From contig NZ_KB899040.1 of assembly GCF_000378005.1 (NCBI RefSeq), positions 1,131,145 through 1,195,144 on the forward strand: 64,000 nt of DNA, in the 5' to 3' direction. A program made the position numbers and the translations under genes. This document shows positions 1 through 8,708 of the stretch, piece after piece. A model generated the notes under the pieces. The model searched no databases and was not told the DNA's origin. It saw nothing but the letters and a program-made list of their open reading frames with translations. The DNA comes from Coprothermobacter platensis DSM 11748 (GTDB lineage Bacteria > Coprothermobacterota > Coprothermobacteria > Coprothermobacterales > Coprothermobacteraceae). Within the stretch, counting starts at the first letter, position 1, and each line of letters opens with the position of its first letter.

Positions 1-2
1 GA

Positions 3-2273
3 GGATGCTTTGGTCCTACATGCAAGGTCATAGGTGGATATGATTTTGGAGACAATGATAATGACCCCATGGATCAAGTGGGCCATGGAACAGAAGTTGC
101 AGGCATATTGGCAGCAGATGGTGGTATCAAAGGAGTGGCACCAAAAGCAAAAATTCTGGCTTATAAAGTCATGCCTACACTTACTTCCAGCACTTCTACT
201 GCTGGCGTGCTTTCAGCAGTAGAGAACATTCTTCCAGCCATCGATAAAGCCGCCAAGGATGGAGCAAATGTAATAAACATATCCATGGTAGAAAGTATTT
301 CCACAAATGCGGCTTACGGACAAAAAGTAATAGAGAATTTAGACAATTTGGGTGTAACGTTAGTAGCTGCGGCTGGCAACTACGGTTCAGCTCTTTATTG
401 TTCAGAACCTTTGGCGCCTTCTTTTTGCCAAGCGGGGTTCTCTGCTCCACTCATGACAACATTCACACAGCCGAATGTGATTACAGTGGGCGCGTCTCAC
501 TCAGATGGTGAATCTACTAATGGTATAGATGATTACTCCTCTATGGGACCATCTGTAGACTTCAGACTAAAACCAGATTTAGTTGCACCAGGATTTGTTT
601 ACACAACTGCAATGGAAATTGGTTACTATGAACCATCAGGAACATCCTTTGCTGCTCCCATAGTTTCATCCATGGTAGCTCTTTTAAAACAAGGGCATCC
701 AGACTGGAGTGAACAAGATATAAGAGCTGCATTAATGAACACATCAACTATTTTAAGTAACGAGGATAATAACGAACCAATAACAATGTTGTTGCAAGGT
801 GCCGGTAGAATAGATGCGTTAGCTTCCATGAAGACACCGCTGCTTATAACGCCCTACTCTATCTCTCTAACGGCAACTAATTTAAAACCAATTAATTTAA
901 CAATAAGAAACGTAAGTGGAGTGAATCAGAACATAACGGCATCAGTGCAGCTTACACTAGGGAATTTTGCTTTAGGCGCAAATGATGGGCTCACGTTATC
1001 TCTCTCTGCAAGCACAGTTTACTTACCTAAAGATGCCTCTGCCACAATAACACTCACACCATCTGCCGATTTAAATAAATTGGAGAAAGGGCCTCATGAA
1101 GCCATAATCTGGGTAAGCAACGGAACAACGCAGCTTCACGTGCCTGTGCTTATCTGGAATGATCCAAGCGCTTGGTGGTTCCCAGTTACAGAAAGCAGGC
1201 CTTCCAAGTTAGGCGATGTCAAAGCCTTATCATCCACAATTGATTTTAGTAATCCACGACAGCGCACAGCAACGATTGATTTTACCTTAAAAGCAGGTTC
1301 AATGCTGGTAGATACTACCACAACTATACCGTTGGGATACCTTGGTAATCATGTGTACCTTGTGAAGCTCTGCATTCTTGATGAAAACAACTCTACCATT
1401 GCGATAGCGTATTCCAAGGATAAATTACTTATAGGGCACTATGAAGCTTCATGGAACGGGCTCGATAAAGAAGGGCTTCCAGTTAAAAATGGCAGGTATA
1501 AATATGTGCTGGCTGCATCAGACTTGGGCTTTGGTAATATGGAATTTCTCGATGTAAATATCGATACCGCATCGGGTTACATAGAGGTAAAAAACAGTCC
1601 GGAAATCACTCTTCCTACAATAGCGCTTAATATTCCAAACGAAGTTACCGTTACAAAATATGTATTTCAACCAGATCCAACCTTTACACTCGTGGGCAAA
1701 ACTGATGTCGGTAACACGATAGAAATCAACGGCCAAAATGTAGAAGTAGATGATAGTGGCGCATTCACCATAGATATTCCCCTTCTCGTGGGTGATAACG
1801 TCGTAACCATAAATGCCCATAAAACTATGCTTGGCTATATAAAAGTAGACAACACAAAGTATGTAACAATCAATTTGCAACCACTCAATCTTATCGAGCT
1901 TGTGGTGGGCAAGCAGCAGTTCCAAGTAAATGACCAAACAAAAACGCTGGATGCTCCGCCTGTAATTAAAAACAGCCGGACTTTACTTCCCATAAGAGCC
2001 GTTGTAGAAGCCATGGGAGGGCAAGTTCAATGGGACGCAAAGAATAAACGCGTGGACATACAGTATGGTGGAACCGCCATAAGCTTATGGATAGGCAAGA
2101 ACACTGCAAAAGTAAACGGGAAAAATATATTAATAGATCCAGCAAATGCAAAGGTTGTACCTGAAATAATAAGTAGTAGAACGATGGTTCCACTGAGGTT
2201 TGTAGCAGAGTCTTTAGGCTGCACTGTTGATTGGTCAAATAGTACAAAAACCATAAATATAACTTACCATTAG
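3..2273 (+). CDS. secreted subtilisin-like serine protease (S8), 5' truncated by window
   Basis: Extracellular peptidase of the subtilase family. The frame is open from the window edge, so the signal peptide, any propeptide and the catalytic Asp lie upstream. The catalytic His motif HGTEVAG is near nt 90-110 and the catalytic Ser motif GTSFAAP is at 639-659. After the catalytic domain come beta-rich segments, including a FlgD/Ig-like stretch around 1430-1530 (W-N-G-x-D-x-x-G pattern). The last ~120 residues (about 1900-2270) form a copper-amine-oxidase N-terminal-like domain, with two copies of a 'R-T-x-x-P-x-R-x-V-x-E-x-x-G' pattern, a common surface module in anaerobic thermophiles. It probably degrades proteins for amino-acid fermentation. 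A hairpin follows the stop. Confidence 0.93.
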   Translation, partial: GCFGPTCKVIGGYDFGDNDNDPMDQVGHGTEVAGILAADGGIKGVAPKAKILAYKVMPTLTSSTSTAGVLSAVENILPAIDKAAKDGANVINISMVESISTNAAYGQKVIENLDNLGVTLVAAAGNYGSALYCSEPLAPSFCQAGFSAPLMTTFTQPNVITVGASHSDGESTNGIDDYSSMGPSVDFRLKPDLVAPGFVYTTAMEIGYYEPSGTSFAAPIVSSMVALLKQGHPDWSEQDIRAALMNTSTILSNEDNNEPITMLLQGAGRIDALASMKTPLLITPYSISLTATNLKPINLTIRNVSGVNQNITASVQLTLGNFALGANDGLTLSLSASTVYLPKDASATITLTPSADLNKLEKGPHEAIIWVSNGTTQLHVPVLIWNDPSAWWFPVTESRPSKLGDVKALSSTIDFSNPRQRTATIDFTLKAGSMLVDTTTTIPLGYLGNHVYLVKLCILDENNSTIAIAYSKDKLLIGHYEASWNGLDKEGLPVKNGRYKYVLAASDLGFGNMEFLDVNIDTASGYIEVKNSPEITLPTIALNIPNEVTVTKYVFQPDPTFTLVGKTDVGNTIEINGQNVEVDDSGAFTIDIPLLVGDNVVTINAHKTMLGYIKVDNTKYVTINLQPLNLIELVVGKQQFQVNDQTKTLDAPPVIKNSRTLLPIRAVVEAMGGQVQWDAKNKRVDIQYGGTAISLWIGKNTAKVNGKNILIDPANAKVVPEIISSRTMVPLRFVAESLGCTVDWSNSTKTINITYH

Positions 2274-2279
2274 TTAGAA

Positions 2280-2314
2280 AGAGAGGGCTTCCTTAGTATG
2301 CGGAAGCCCTCTCT
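2280..2314. terminator. hairpin after the subtilase gene
   Basis: A perfect 13-bp inverted repeat (left arm 2280-2292, right arm 2302-2314) with a 9-nt loop starts 7 bases after the stop codon. There is no T run after it, so it may be a weak or factor-assisted terminator or a 3' stabilising structure. Confidence 0.6.
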
Positions 2315-3474
2315 AATTAAGCCAGCAGCTTATAAAATTGAAATATACAATCGTAATGTCATTTGTTGATAACGTAAGCGCCATAGGAAAAATGCAATCA
2401 ATAATCAACCTAAAAAAATAGCCCAACTTATACCTAATATGAACCTTTAATAAACGGTCTTGATTAGTTCTTAGATGTGCCTCCTCGCTTTTCATGCAAG
2501 ATCAAGTAACATGAATATTCCCGTGCTTCTCTCAACCATACGTTTTGCTCCTTCAGCTTTATAGTCTTCAAACTTCAAAGCAAAACCAACTTCCCCTTTA
2601 GCAGCCAGCGGTTTTTTACAACGTCTTGCCCCAATAATGTAATCGTACACCAAGTAGGCTTGAGAAGCCTAAGCACCTGCCTCATCATAGTTGTTTTACC
2701 AGCACCGTCGGGAGCCTATAAAACATACCAGCAATCTCATGTTACATAACACCAAGATTTACGAAAGGACACTGAGAAACTACTCTTTCGAAGACGGCAA
2801 CCTATCACATGGATCTTGTGCGGCTTCCTTTCGTATCGTTATTTTAGCTGTCAAGAGCTATAGAAAAAGTAATCAGTATGGCCGAGGTTTGAAGTGGCAA
2901 AGATGTATGAAGGCAAGCTTCCTAAACGTAAATACCAATTAAAACTAGCAACTTTTTATACAACAGACTTTACTGTATAATCCTCAGCTTTAACTAGAGC
3001 TTCAAGGTTCTGCTTCAGCAAATCAATTGCATTTTGCAAATGTAAAATGCTGATAGTGCAGAACTTATTAGCCATTTGACACAAGAAACCCCCAAAAAAA
3101 AATGAAGCACATGAGTCGATCGCACTTAGAGAGCCGTGTTATACGCTCAAATAAGATTTATTGAGGTTTAATCGCTCACTCTATCTTTAAATTTTTTGTA
3201 CTATTTTTCCCGGCGGTCATGCTCGTGAAACTAGACTTATGATGTTCAAATATCCATGCATCGTCAAATAGGAAGGAATAAGAAAGTTGACATATAAACA
3301 GAGTCGATGAAGCTATTTCTTCCCTAAAACTTTCAAGGTACTTTGTTGTAACTACCTGTGCTTCTATGACGATATGGAATTATTCTGCAGACTAGAGTGG
3401 CAATTATATCTGTTATTATATGAACATATTCCCCTACTGAGGAATATACAAAATCTTTAGAAGGGAATTACGTG
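2315..3474. other. gene-poor interval
   Basis: About 1.16 kb with no convincing intact gene. The minus strand holds an ABC ATPase remnant (2492-2715). A 39-codon minus-strand frame at 2956-3075 is free of stops but has no SD and no recognisable family, so it is not called. The rest is AT-rich with many stops in all frames. The interval looks like a zone of gene decay next to the peptide-exporter locus. Confidence 0.5.
2492..2715 (-). pseudogene. decayed ABC transporter ATP-binding fragment
   Basis: Reading the minus strand from 2715 gives a 46-codon segment containing a Walker A motif (D-G-A-G-K-T-T) followed by a 'LLKPT...LLGQDV'-like stretch, as found after the P-loop of ABC ATPases. It ends at a stop at 2575-2577. 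A second segment in another frame (to the stop at 2492-2494) ends in 'FMLLDLA', which could be a worn Walker B, but that part is weak. A stop lies directly upstream of the Walker A frame. This is a relic, not a functional gene; the family call rests mainly on the P-loop. Confidence 0.5.
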
Positions 3475-3564
3475 ATGGAAGCCGTTCAGGTGAAGTCTAG
3501 CAACGCAGAAAACGTTATCGTTGTCCCTAACAATTGTGGGGTTCACAAGAAGGAAGCTGAGTAA
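3475..3564 (+). CDS. 29-residue peptide ORF, candidate RiPP precursor
   Basis: A short ORF of 29 codons starts at ATG 3475 (or GTG 3472) with a GAAGGG ribosome site (3460-3465) 6-9 nt upstream. The peptide is hydrophilic, has one Cys at residue 22 in the context P-N-N-C-G-V-H, and a charged tail K-K-E-A-E. It lies just before a radical SAM/SPASM gene and two ABC exporter genes, the usual place for a modified-peptide precursor. It matches no family I recognise. It is in the same frame as the radical SAM gene, separated by TAA and TAG, so it could instead be the broken-off start of that protein. Function not established. Confidence 0.3.
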   Translation: MEAVQVKSSNAENVIVVPNNCGVHKKEAE

Positions 3565-3579
3565 TTCACGTGCTAGAAA

Positions 3580-4206
3580 GTGAAAGGTGATACTTGCATC
3601 ATGCATAGCTTCCCAGAAGGCTTTCTCGGGAAAGCCATCTTTTGTGTTAGTTCTATCTGTAATCCCAGTTGCGTTTATTGTTATGAAAAAGAAAACTTTT
3701 TTGATGTTAATGCAGCACCCATAATGGATAAACAAAGTGCAGACCGTGCACTTGAATATATATTGAACAATTACGTAGATATACTTCGTGTTAGCTTTTT
3801 TGGTGGGGAACCTCTCCTGAATTTCTCAGTCATTGAAGCGCTACTGTATGGCCTAGGAAGCGATACCTTTTGTTTTGAGCTTTCTAAAGGATACTCAGAG
3901 ACCTTCGATACGAAAGGCGAACGTCATCCCTGCTTTAGACTTATAAATTATGATGTTGATGATGAACTTGTAAAAGCTTGTAATTCGAAGAATAATAATC
4001 TCTGTAAAAATTGTTGGGCCAAGAATATTTGCCGCAGTTGTACAGCGAATATCCTTTCAAGTCGGGATTTGCCTTTTTTATCCGGTTATGAATGTAAAAA
4101 AAGACAAGGTTACCAATACGCATTGCAGCATTTTGTGGGTATATTGGAGGAAGCACCGGATCACTTTCAAAGAATTGTCGACAATTATGTCTACTTTAGC
4201 AATTAA
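3580..4206 (+). CDS. radical SAM/SPASM peptide maturase, internally shortened
   Basis: The N-terminal part has the radical SAM [4Fe-4S] motif C27-x3-C31-x2-C34 followed by Tyr, and a G-G-E-P motif at residues 75-78. The C-terminal part has a Cys cluster C142-x2-C145-x5-C151-x2-C154 (C-K-N-C-W-A-K form), as in SPASM maturases that install thioether or C-C links in ribosomal peptides. At 208 residues it is about half the length of such enzymes: only ~64 residues separate GGEP from the SPASM cluster, so much of the TIM-barrel core is missing, apparently by in-frame deletion near residues 90-100. The start is GTG 3580 or ATG 3601; neither has a clear SD. It is probably non-functional, or works with another subunit. 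Two exporter genes follow directly. Confidence 0.7.
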   Translation: MKGDTCIMHSFPEGFLGKAIFCVSSICNPSCVYCYEKENFFDVNAAPIMDKQSADRALEYILNNYVDILRVSFFGGEPLLNFSVIEALLYGLGSDTFCFELSKGYSETFDTKGERHPCFRLINYDVDDELVKACNSKNNNLCKNCWAKNICRSCTANILSSRDLPFLSGYECKKRQGYQYALQHFVGILEEAPDHFQRIVDNYVYFSN

Positions 4207-4230
4207 TTAGAGGGGAATAGTCGATGTGAA

Positions 4231-6042
4231 TTGAAAACATATAATCCATTTATGAAAGATAAGCTGGGCGTGGCTAATCTTGTGCAAATTGTACCGCATT
4301 ATTCACCACTGGAAGCCGTTTTTTTGGGTGCTCTGAATGTATGTGGGGGCATTGTCCCTACTGTTTATCTATTGGCAACTTCTAAATTCATTGATTCGGC
4401 TATAAGTTTTTCGAAGAATGGCTCAGGCAAAAACAGCATCTTCTTATTTATATTCATCATGGTAATTTGTACTGCTTATATGTGGCTTTACCCACTTTTA
4501 GTGGAGTTAATTGCTACTAAGCTTGAAAACAATTTAAGAAAAAGCTTTCGCATCGATTTGACAACGAACATTGCATCAGTTAGATACGATTATATCGAGA
4601 ACCAAGAAAGCATGGATCTCATATCGCGTGTATGCAGGGAGCCTGAAGCAAGAGCATCCCAATCTTACCAGCGTATGCTCAGCGCCTTTGGCCTAATCTT
4701 GAAGATTGGTGGTATCATGGTCATACTTTTTTTGCGTGTTTGGTGGGCCACCTTAGTAGTCGCAGGCATAGCGGCTCTTGTATTCATGGTAGCCATGAAG
4801 GGTGGAGAAGAGAACTACGAAGCGGAAAGGTTAGCAGAAAAGCACAATAGAAAAGCGCATTATCTGTCCGAGGTTTTGCAAGGGCGCGATGCGGTGCATG
4901 AACGGACAATTTTCGACTATTCGGAAAAGGTAAATGAATGGTGGCACAGCCAATATGAAACAGCGAGGAAAATAAAGTTAAGTGCAAGTCTTAAGTGGCT
5001 TAAGGAATCTGAGATAAGTGGCATACTGACGTCTCTTATGATATTGGGCATTATTCTTGTGCTTGTAGTACCGCTTAAAAATGGGGCACTTTCCATAGGG
5101 CTTTATATTTCTATCATAAACAGCATCATAGCACTTATTCCAGATCTTTCGTGGGAACTGCCAGAATATACAGAAGCCATTGCAGAAGATAAAGAATACC
5201 TTTCCGATTTAAGTGGTTTATTAAAACTCCAGCATAATAAAGAATGGTTATCTACTCCTAGCAGTAAGGTCTCAGATGTAGAATCGATAGAATTTAGGAA
5301 TGTGACTTTTTCTTACCCTGGTCTATGCCGAGATGTACTTAAGAATGTATCTTTTCTCATGGAAAAGGGCAAACATTACGCTATTGTAGGCGCCAATGGT
5401 TCTGGTAAAACTACAATCACAAAATTGCTTACAGGTTTATATAACGATTTTTCTGGACAAATACTTATAAATGGTATCCCCATAGGAGCCTATAGCTCAT
5501 CTGAACTTAAATCCATGTTCGCCATAGTGTATCAGGATTTTGCCAAATATGGCATTTCTCTTTTTGACAATATAGCTATTGGCAATGTGAACAACTTTGA
5601 CGAAGATAAAGTCTATGAAGCCATAAATGAAATGGAACTTAGTAGCCTTATAGAATCTTTGCCTGAGGGAGTTTTAACTTCTTTAGGGCGGATAAGCGAA
5701 GGAAGTGTAGATTTATCAGGTGGACAGTGGCAGCGCATTGCAACAGCAAGAGCACTGGTAAGCAATGCTTCGGTAAGAATATTGGATGAACCGACAGCCG
5801 CTTTGGATCCTATAAGTGAAAGCAAACTTTACGAGAATTTTGAGAAGATTAATAAAGGAAAAACGACCATACTTATAAGCCACCGTTTGGCCTCAACAAA
5901 ACTTGCTGACGTCATTTTTGTCTTTGATGACGGAAGCATTGTGGAACAAGGCAATTATGAAAAATTGATGAGTATGGATGGTATTTACTCAACGATGTTT
6001 AATAGTCAGAGAAGTTGGTACATCTATGGCACAGAAGAATAA
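4231..6042 (+). CDS. ABC exporter half-transporter (membrane plus ATPase domains)
   Basis: Membrane exporter subunit. Residues ~20-320 contain about five or six hydrophobic segments and residues ~350-600 form the ATPase: Walker A G-A-N-G-S-G-K-T-T near 388, signature L-S-G-G-Q-W-Q near 496, Walker B I-L-D-E-P near 517, H-loop S-H-R near 550. The 'SGGQWQ' signature is frequent in exporters of modified peptides. There is no C39 leader-peptidase domain. It overlaps the next, similar gene by 17 nt if that starts at 6026, so the two probably form a heterodimer. Start uncertain: TTG 4231 is the first start after an upstream stop; ATG 4252 is an alternative. Substrate unknown; the adjacent maturase suggests a peptide. 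Confidence 0.85.
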   Translation: MKTYNPFMKDKLGVANLVQIVPHYSPLEAVFLGALNVCGGIVPTVYLLATSKFIDSAISFSKNGSGKNSIFLFIFIMVICTAYMWLYPLLVELIATKLENNLRKSFRIDLTTNIASVRYDYIENQESMDLISRVCREPEARASQSYQRMLSAFGLILKIGGIMVILFLRVWWATLVVAGIAALVFMVAMKGGEENYEAERLAEKHNRKAHYLSEVLQGRDAVHERTIFDYSEKVNEWWHSQYETARKIKLSASLKWLKESEISGILTSLMILGIILVLVVPLKNGALSIGLYISIINSIIALIPDLSWELPEYTEAIAEDKEYLSDLSGLLKLQHNKEWLSTPSSKVSDVESIEFRNVTFSYPGLCRDVLKNVSFLMEKGKHYAIVGANGSGKTTITKLLTGLYNDFSGQILINGIPIGAYSSSELKSMFAIVYQDFAKYGISLFDNIAIGNVNNFDEDKVYEAINEMELSSLIESLPEGVLTSLGRISEGSVDLSGGQWQRIATARALVSNASVRILDEPTAALDPISESKLYENFEKINKGKTTILISHRLASTKLADVIFVFDDGSIVEQGNYEKLMSMDGIYSTMFNSQRSWYIYGTEE

Positions 6043-7810
6043 ACAAGGTTCTTTTTTCTCAACGATTTTTCGCATAATACCTATTGTTATAAAGATGTAC
6101 CCACTGCAGCTCTTAAGCATATGCACCATTGATTTACTTCTTGGTATGTTTCTTGGTTTGAACACTATTGCTTTAGACAGATTCTTCCATGCTATTCAGT
6201 ATTACGCCGTAGGGAGTACACCGTTCGCAAACATTTTTTATGCGCTTTTGTTTCTTTTCGTATGCATCGCGGCTAATCCAGTTCTTAATGGCTTTAATGA
6301 CGTTATTTCCTTCGATTATGAGCGTAAGGTTACAGGAAAGCTTGGGGAAATGCTCAATAGGAAGTGCGAAAAACAGGACCCAGTTAACTTCGAAGATATT
6401 ACCTTTCTTGAAAAGATAAACAAAGCCCAAGAGGGGCTAAAAAACACGTTCAAATTGGCAATAGATATATTAGATGCCCTTTTTGCTTATATCCCATATT
6501 TTTTGGTCATAAGTGTTTATTTATATAGATTAAGCCCCATGCTCCTTCTGGTCATTGTACTATTCTTTGTGCCTGATATCTTCTCCCAAGCTTTTAAGGG
6601 CAGATTATATACAAAACTGGAAGATAATGTGGCTCCTATCAGAAGGAAGTATGAACATTACGAGCAATGCATCATAGGTAAGGATTATTTTAAAGAAACA
6701 CGTTCTTTGGGCGCGTTTAACTACTTTTCTAATGTATATAAAGGAGCTTTGGCTTCGCTGAACCACGAAACAATGAAAACGCAGGTTCAATCAGCTCGTA
6801 TTGAACTCACATTTAAATTGTTCACCCTGTCAGGTTACGTTGGTACATTGCTCTTGCTTGTTATGTACTTACTAAATGGCACCATATCTGTAGCCAGTTT
6901 TGGAGCTGTGTTGGCATCCATCGATATGCTTATGAGTATGCTTGAGCAATTCATTTTTTATGTTTTAGGTAGAAGCATGAAAAGAGTAGGTAGCGTGAAT
7001 AACTTTCTAAGCTTCTTAACTGAAGAACAATATCAAGGCAAAAAGGCAATACTCAGGGAAGCTCCAGAAATCATTGTAAGAAGTGTATCTTTTAGTTATC
7101 CAGGAAGCACAGAAAAAGCCATATCAGATGTCTCACTAGTCATTCACAGCGGTGAAACAGTTGCCATTGTGGGTGAGAATGGAGCCGGTAAAAGCACGTT
7201 CGTAAAGCTACTTTGTGGCCTGTATATTCCCGACAAAGGCACTATTATTGTAGGTGGACATGATACACGCGATATTGATAGGGAAACACTTATGGCTGGT
7301 ATGTCCTGTGTTTTTCAGCATTATCAACGCTATAAAATGACCTTAGCACAAAATGTATTTATAAGTAACACCAAAACGGAAATGGATCAAGAAAAGGTTG
7401 AACGGTCTTTACAAAAAGCAGATCTTTCTGTGAGAAAAGAGATATTCCCTGAAGGCGAAGATACGATGTTATCTCGCGAGTTCGATGGTATTGATTTATC
7501 GGGTGGACAGTGGCAAAAGGTGGCTATAGCCAGAGGGTTTTATAGAGCTCACTATATGATTCTTCTTGACGAACCTACATCTGCTATAGATCCTACTCAG
7601 GAGACAAAGCTGTATCGTACATTTATGGAACTATCCAAAGATAAAACGTCCATCATTGTTACGCACAGGCTTGCACTTACCAGTGTTGCGGACCGCATTC
7701 TAGTTATGGATCATGGCCACATCGTTCAAGAAGGGACCCATGAGGAGCTGATGGCTCATGACGGGCTTTACAAACGTATGTACCTTGCTCAGAGTAAATG
7801 GTACAAATAA
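6026..7810 (+). CDS. ABC exporter half-transporter, partner of the upstream gene
   Basis: A second fused membrane-ATPase exporter subunit of 594 residues. Walker A is G-E-N-G-A-G-K-S near residue 383, signature L-S-G-G-Q-W-Q near 491, Walker B L-L-D-E-P-T near 513, H-loop T-H-R. The N-terminal ~320 residues hold the membrane segments. I chose ATG 6026 because the protein then aligns with the start of its partner; the frame is open further upstream to 5978. The overlapping genes suggest translational coupling and a heterodimeric exporter. The locus ends here; the next genes run on the opposite strand, and I see no terminator in 7811-7933. Confidence 0.85.
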   Translation: MAQKNKQGSFFSTIFRIIPIVIKMYPLQLLSICTIDLLLGMFLGLNTIALDRFFHAIQYYAVGSTPFANIFYALLFLFVCIAANPVLNGFNDVISFDYERKVTGKLGEMLNRKCEKQDPVNFEDITFLEKINKAQEGLKNTFKLAIDILDALFAYIPYFLVISVYLYRLSPMLLLVIVLFFVPDIFSQAFKGRLYTKLEDNVAPIRRKYEHYEQCIIGKDYFKETRSLGAFNYFSNVYKGALASLNHETMKTQVQSARIELTFKLFTLSGYVGTLLLLVMYLLNGTISVASFGAVLASIDMLMSMLEQFIFYVLGRSMKRVGSVNNFLSFLTEEQYQGKKAILREAPEIIVRSVSFSYPGSTEKAISDVSLVIHSGETVAIVGENGAGKSTFVKLLCGLYIPDKGTIIVGGHDTRDIDRETLMAGMSCVFQHYQRYKMTLAQNVFISNTKTEMDQEKVERSLQKADLSVRKEIFPEGEDTMLSREFDGIDLSGGQWQKVAIARGFYRAHYMILLDEPTSAIDPTQETKLYRTFMELSKDKTSIIVTHRLALTSVADRILVMDHGHIVQEGTHEELMAHDGLYKRMYLAQSKWYK

Positions 7811-7933
7811 TCTTCACCCACCTCCTGAGCAGGAAAAGATCATACCATCATTTGCCTTTTTACTATTTGGGTAGACCTTCGTTAAGTTTTCTATCTTGGG
7901 AATCTTTTTCACAACGGAACCCGTCTTTCCAAT

Positions 7934-8692
7934 TCAAGCAGAAGGCGATTCCAAGCTGTTCAGAAAAGCGAAGGTCTCCAGTGCTAACGTGATTTCCCTT
8001 TCTTCACCCATGGCAGCTAATTGTTCACCGCTGGCATAGTCGTTGATGCTCTGCTCCAGGCTTGCCGTCCTTTCAGTAACAACGTTCAAGATAGAACCTG
8101 TCCTGACCTTACGCAATTTTCCTATAACGAACAAGGCTGCAGTCTCCATATCGGCTGCCAAAACGCCCATCTTGCTCCAGTAGTCATCTATTTCGTTCTC
8201 TCTGTCTGTGTAAAAGCTGTCGTGACTTCTTATGATGCCACAGTAATGTCTATAATTCAGCTCCCGGGCACATCTCAAAATGGCGAACATCACATCGTTA
8301 TCTGTAACAGCCGGGTAAGAAGGGTCTATATAGGTTTTTGATGTGCCTTCATCGCGCACAGCTCCTTGAGCAATGATTAGGTCGCCCACTTTCATATTAT
8401 CCTGAAGTGCACCACAACTCCCAATCCGTATCATCGTTTTTACACCGATCTTGCTAAGCTCTTCAACGGCTATCCCTGTAGACGGCCCACCGATACCGGT
8501 AGAAACTGCCAGCACCGGCACTCCTTTGTACTTACCACGAATGCTACAGAACTCGCGGTTGTATGCAAGCTCTTCCACACCATCTAAAAACTTAGCTATG
8601 CGCTTAACCCTACCTGGATCACCTGGCAGAACAGCATAATTAGCTGCCTGCTCTTGCGTAAGCCTGATATGAGGCTGCAACTCTCTTTCCAT
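7934..8692 (-). CDS. udp: uridine phosphorylase
   Basis: Cytosolic nucleoside phosphorylase of the PNP/UDP family, 252 residues, the usual length for hexameric Udp. It splits uridine with phosphate to uracil and ribose-1-phosphate. Visible family features are the N-terminal P-H-I-R-L segment, the phosphate-binding L-P-G-D-P-G-R loop, the I-R-I-G-S-C-G-A strand, and the purine/pyrimidine phosphorylase M-E-T-A-A-L segment near residue 188. The start ATG 8692 has an AAGGAG site. It lies 16 nt downstream of the Old Yellow Enzyme gene and is probably co-transcribed with it. Specificity for uridine over other nucleosides is inferred from overall resemblance. Confidence 0.9.
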   Translation of the reverse strand: MERELQPHIRLTQEQAANYAVLPGDPGRVKRIAKFLDGVEELAYNREFCSIRGKYKGVPVLAVSTGIGGPSTGIAVEELSKIGVKTMIRIGSCGALQDNMKVGDLIIAQGAVRDEGTSKTYIDPSYPAVTDNDVMFAILRCARELNYRHYCGIIRSHDSFYTDRENEIDDYWSKMGVLAADMETAALFVIGKLRKVRTGSILNVVTERTASLEQSINDYASGEQLAAMGEEREITLALETFAFLNSLESPSA

Positions 8693-8708
8693 GTCATTCT
8701 CCTTCTAT

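Noticed and set aside
1518-1937. 139-codon minus-strand frame inside the subtilase gene
   Set aside because: Antisense shadow of a clearly coding frame; its translation has no protein-family features.
2956-3075. 39-codon minus-strand frame with ATG at 3075
   Set aside because: Protein-like but no ribosome site, no -10 box at the leaderless spacing and no recognised family; lies in a decayed interval.
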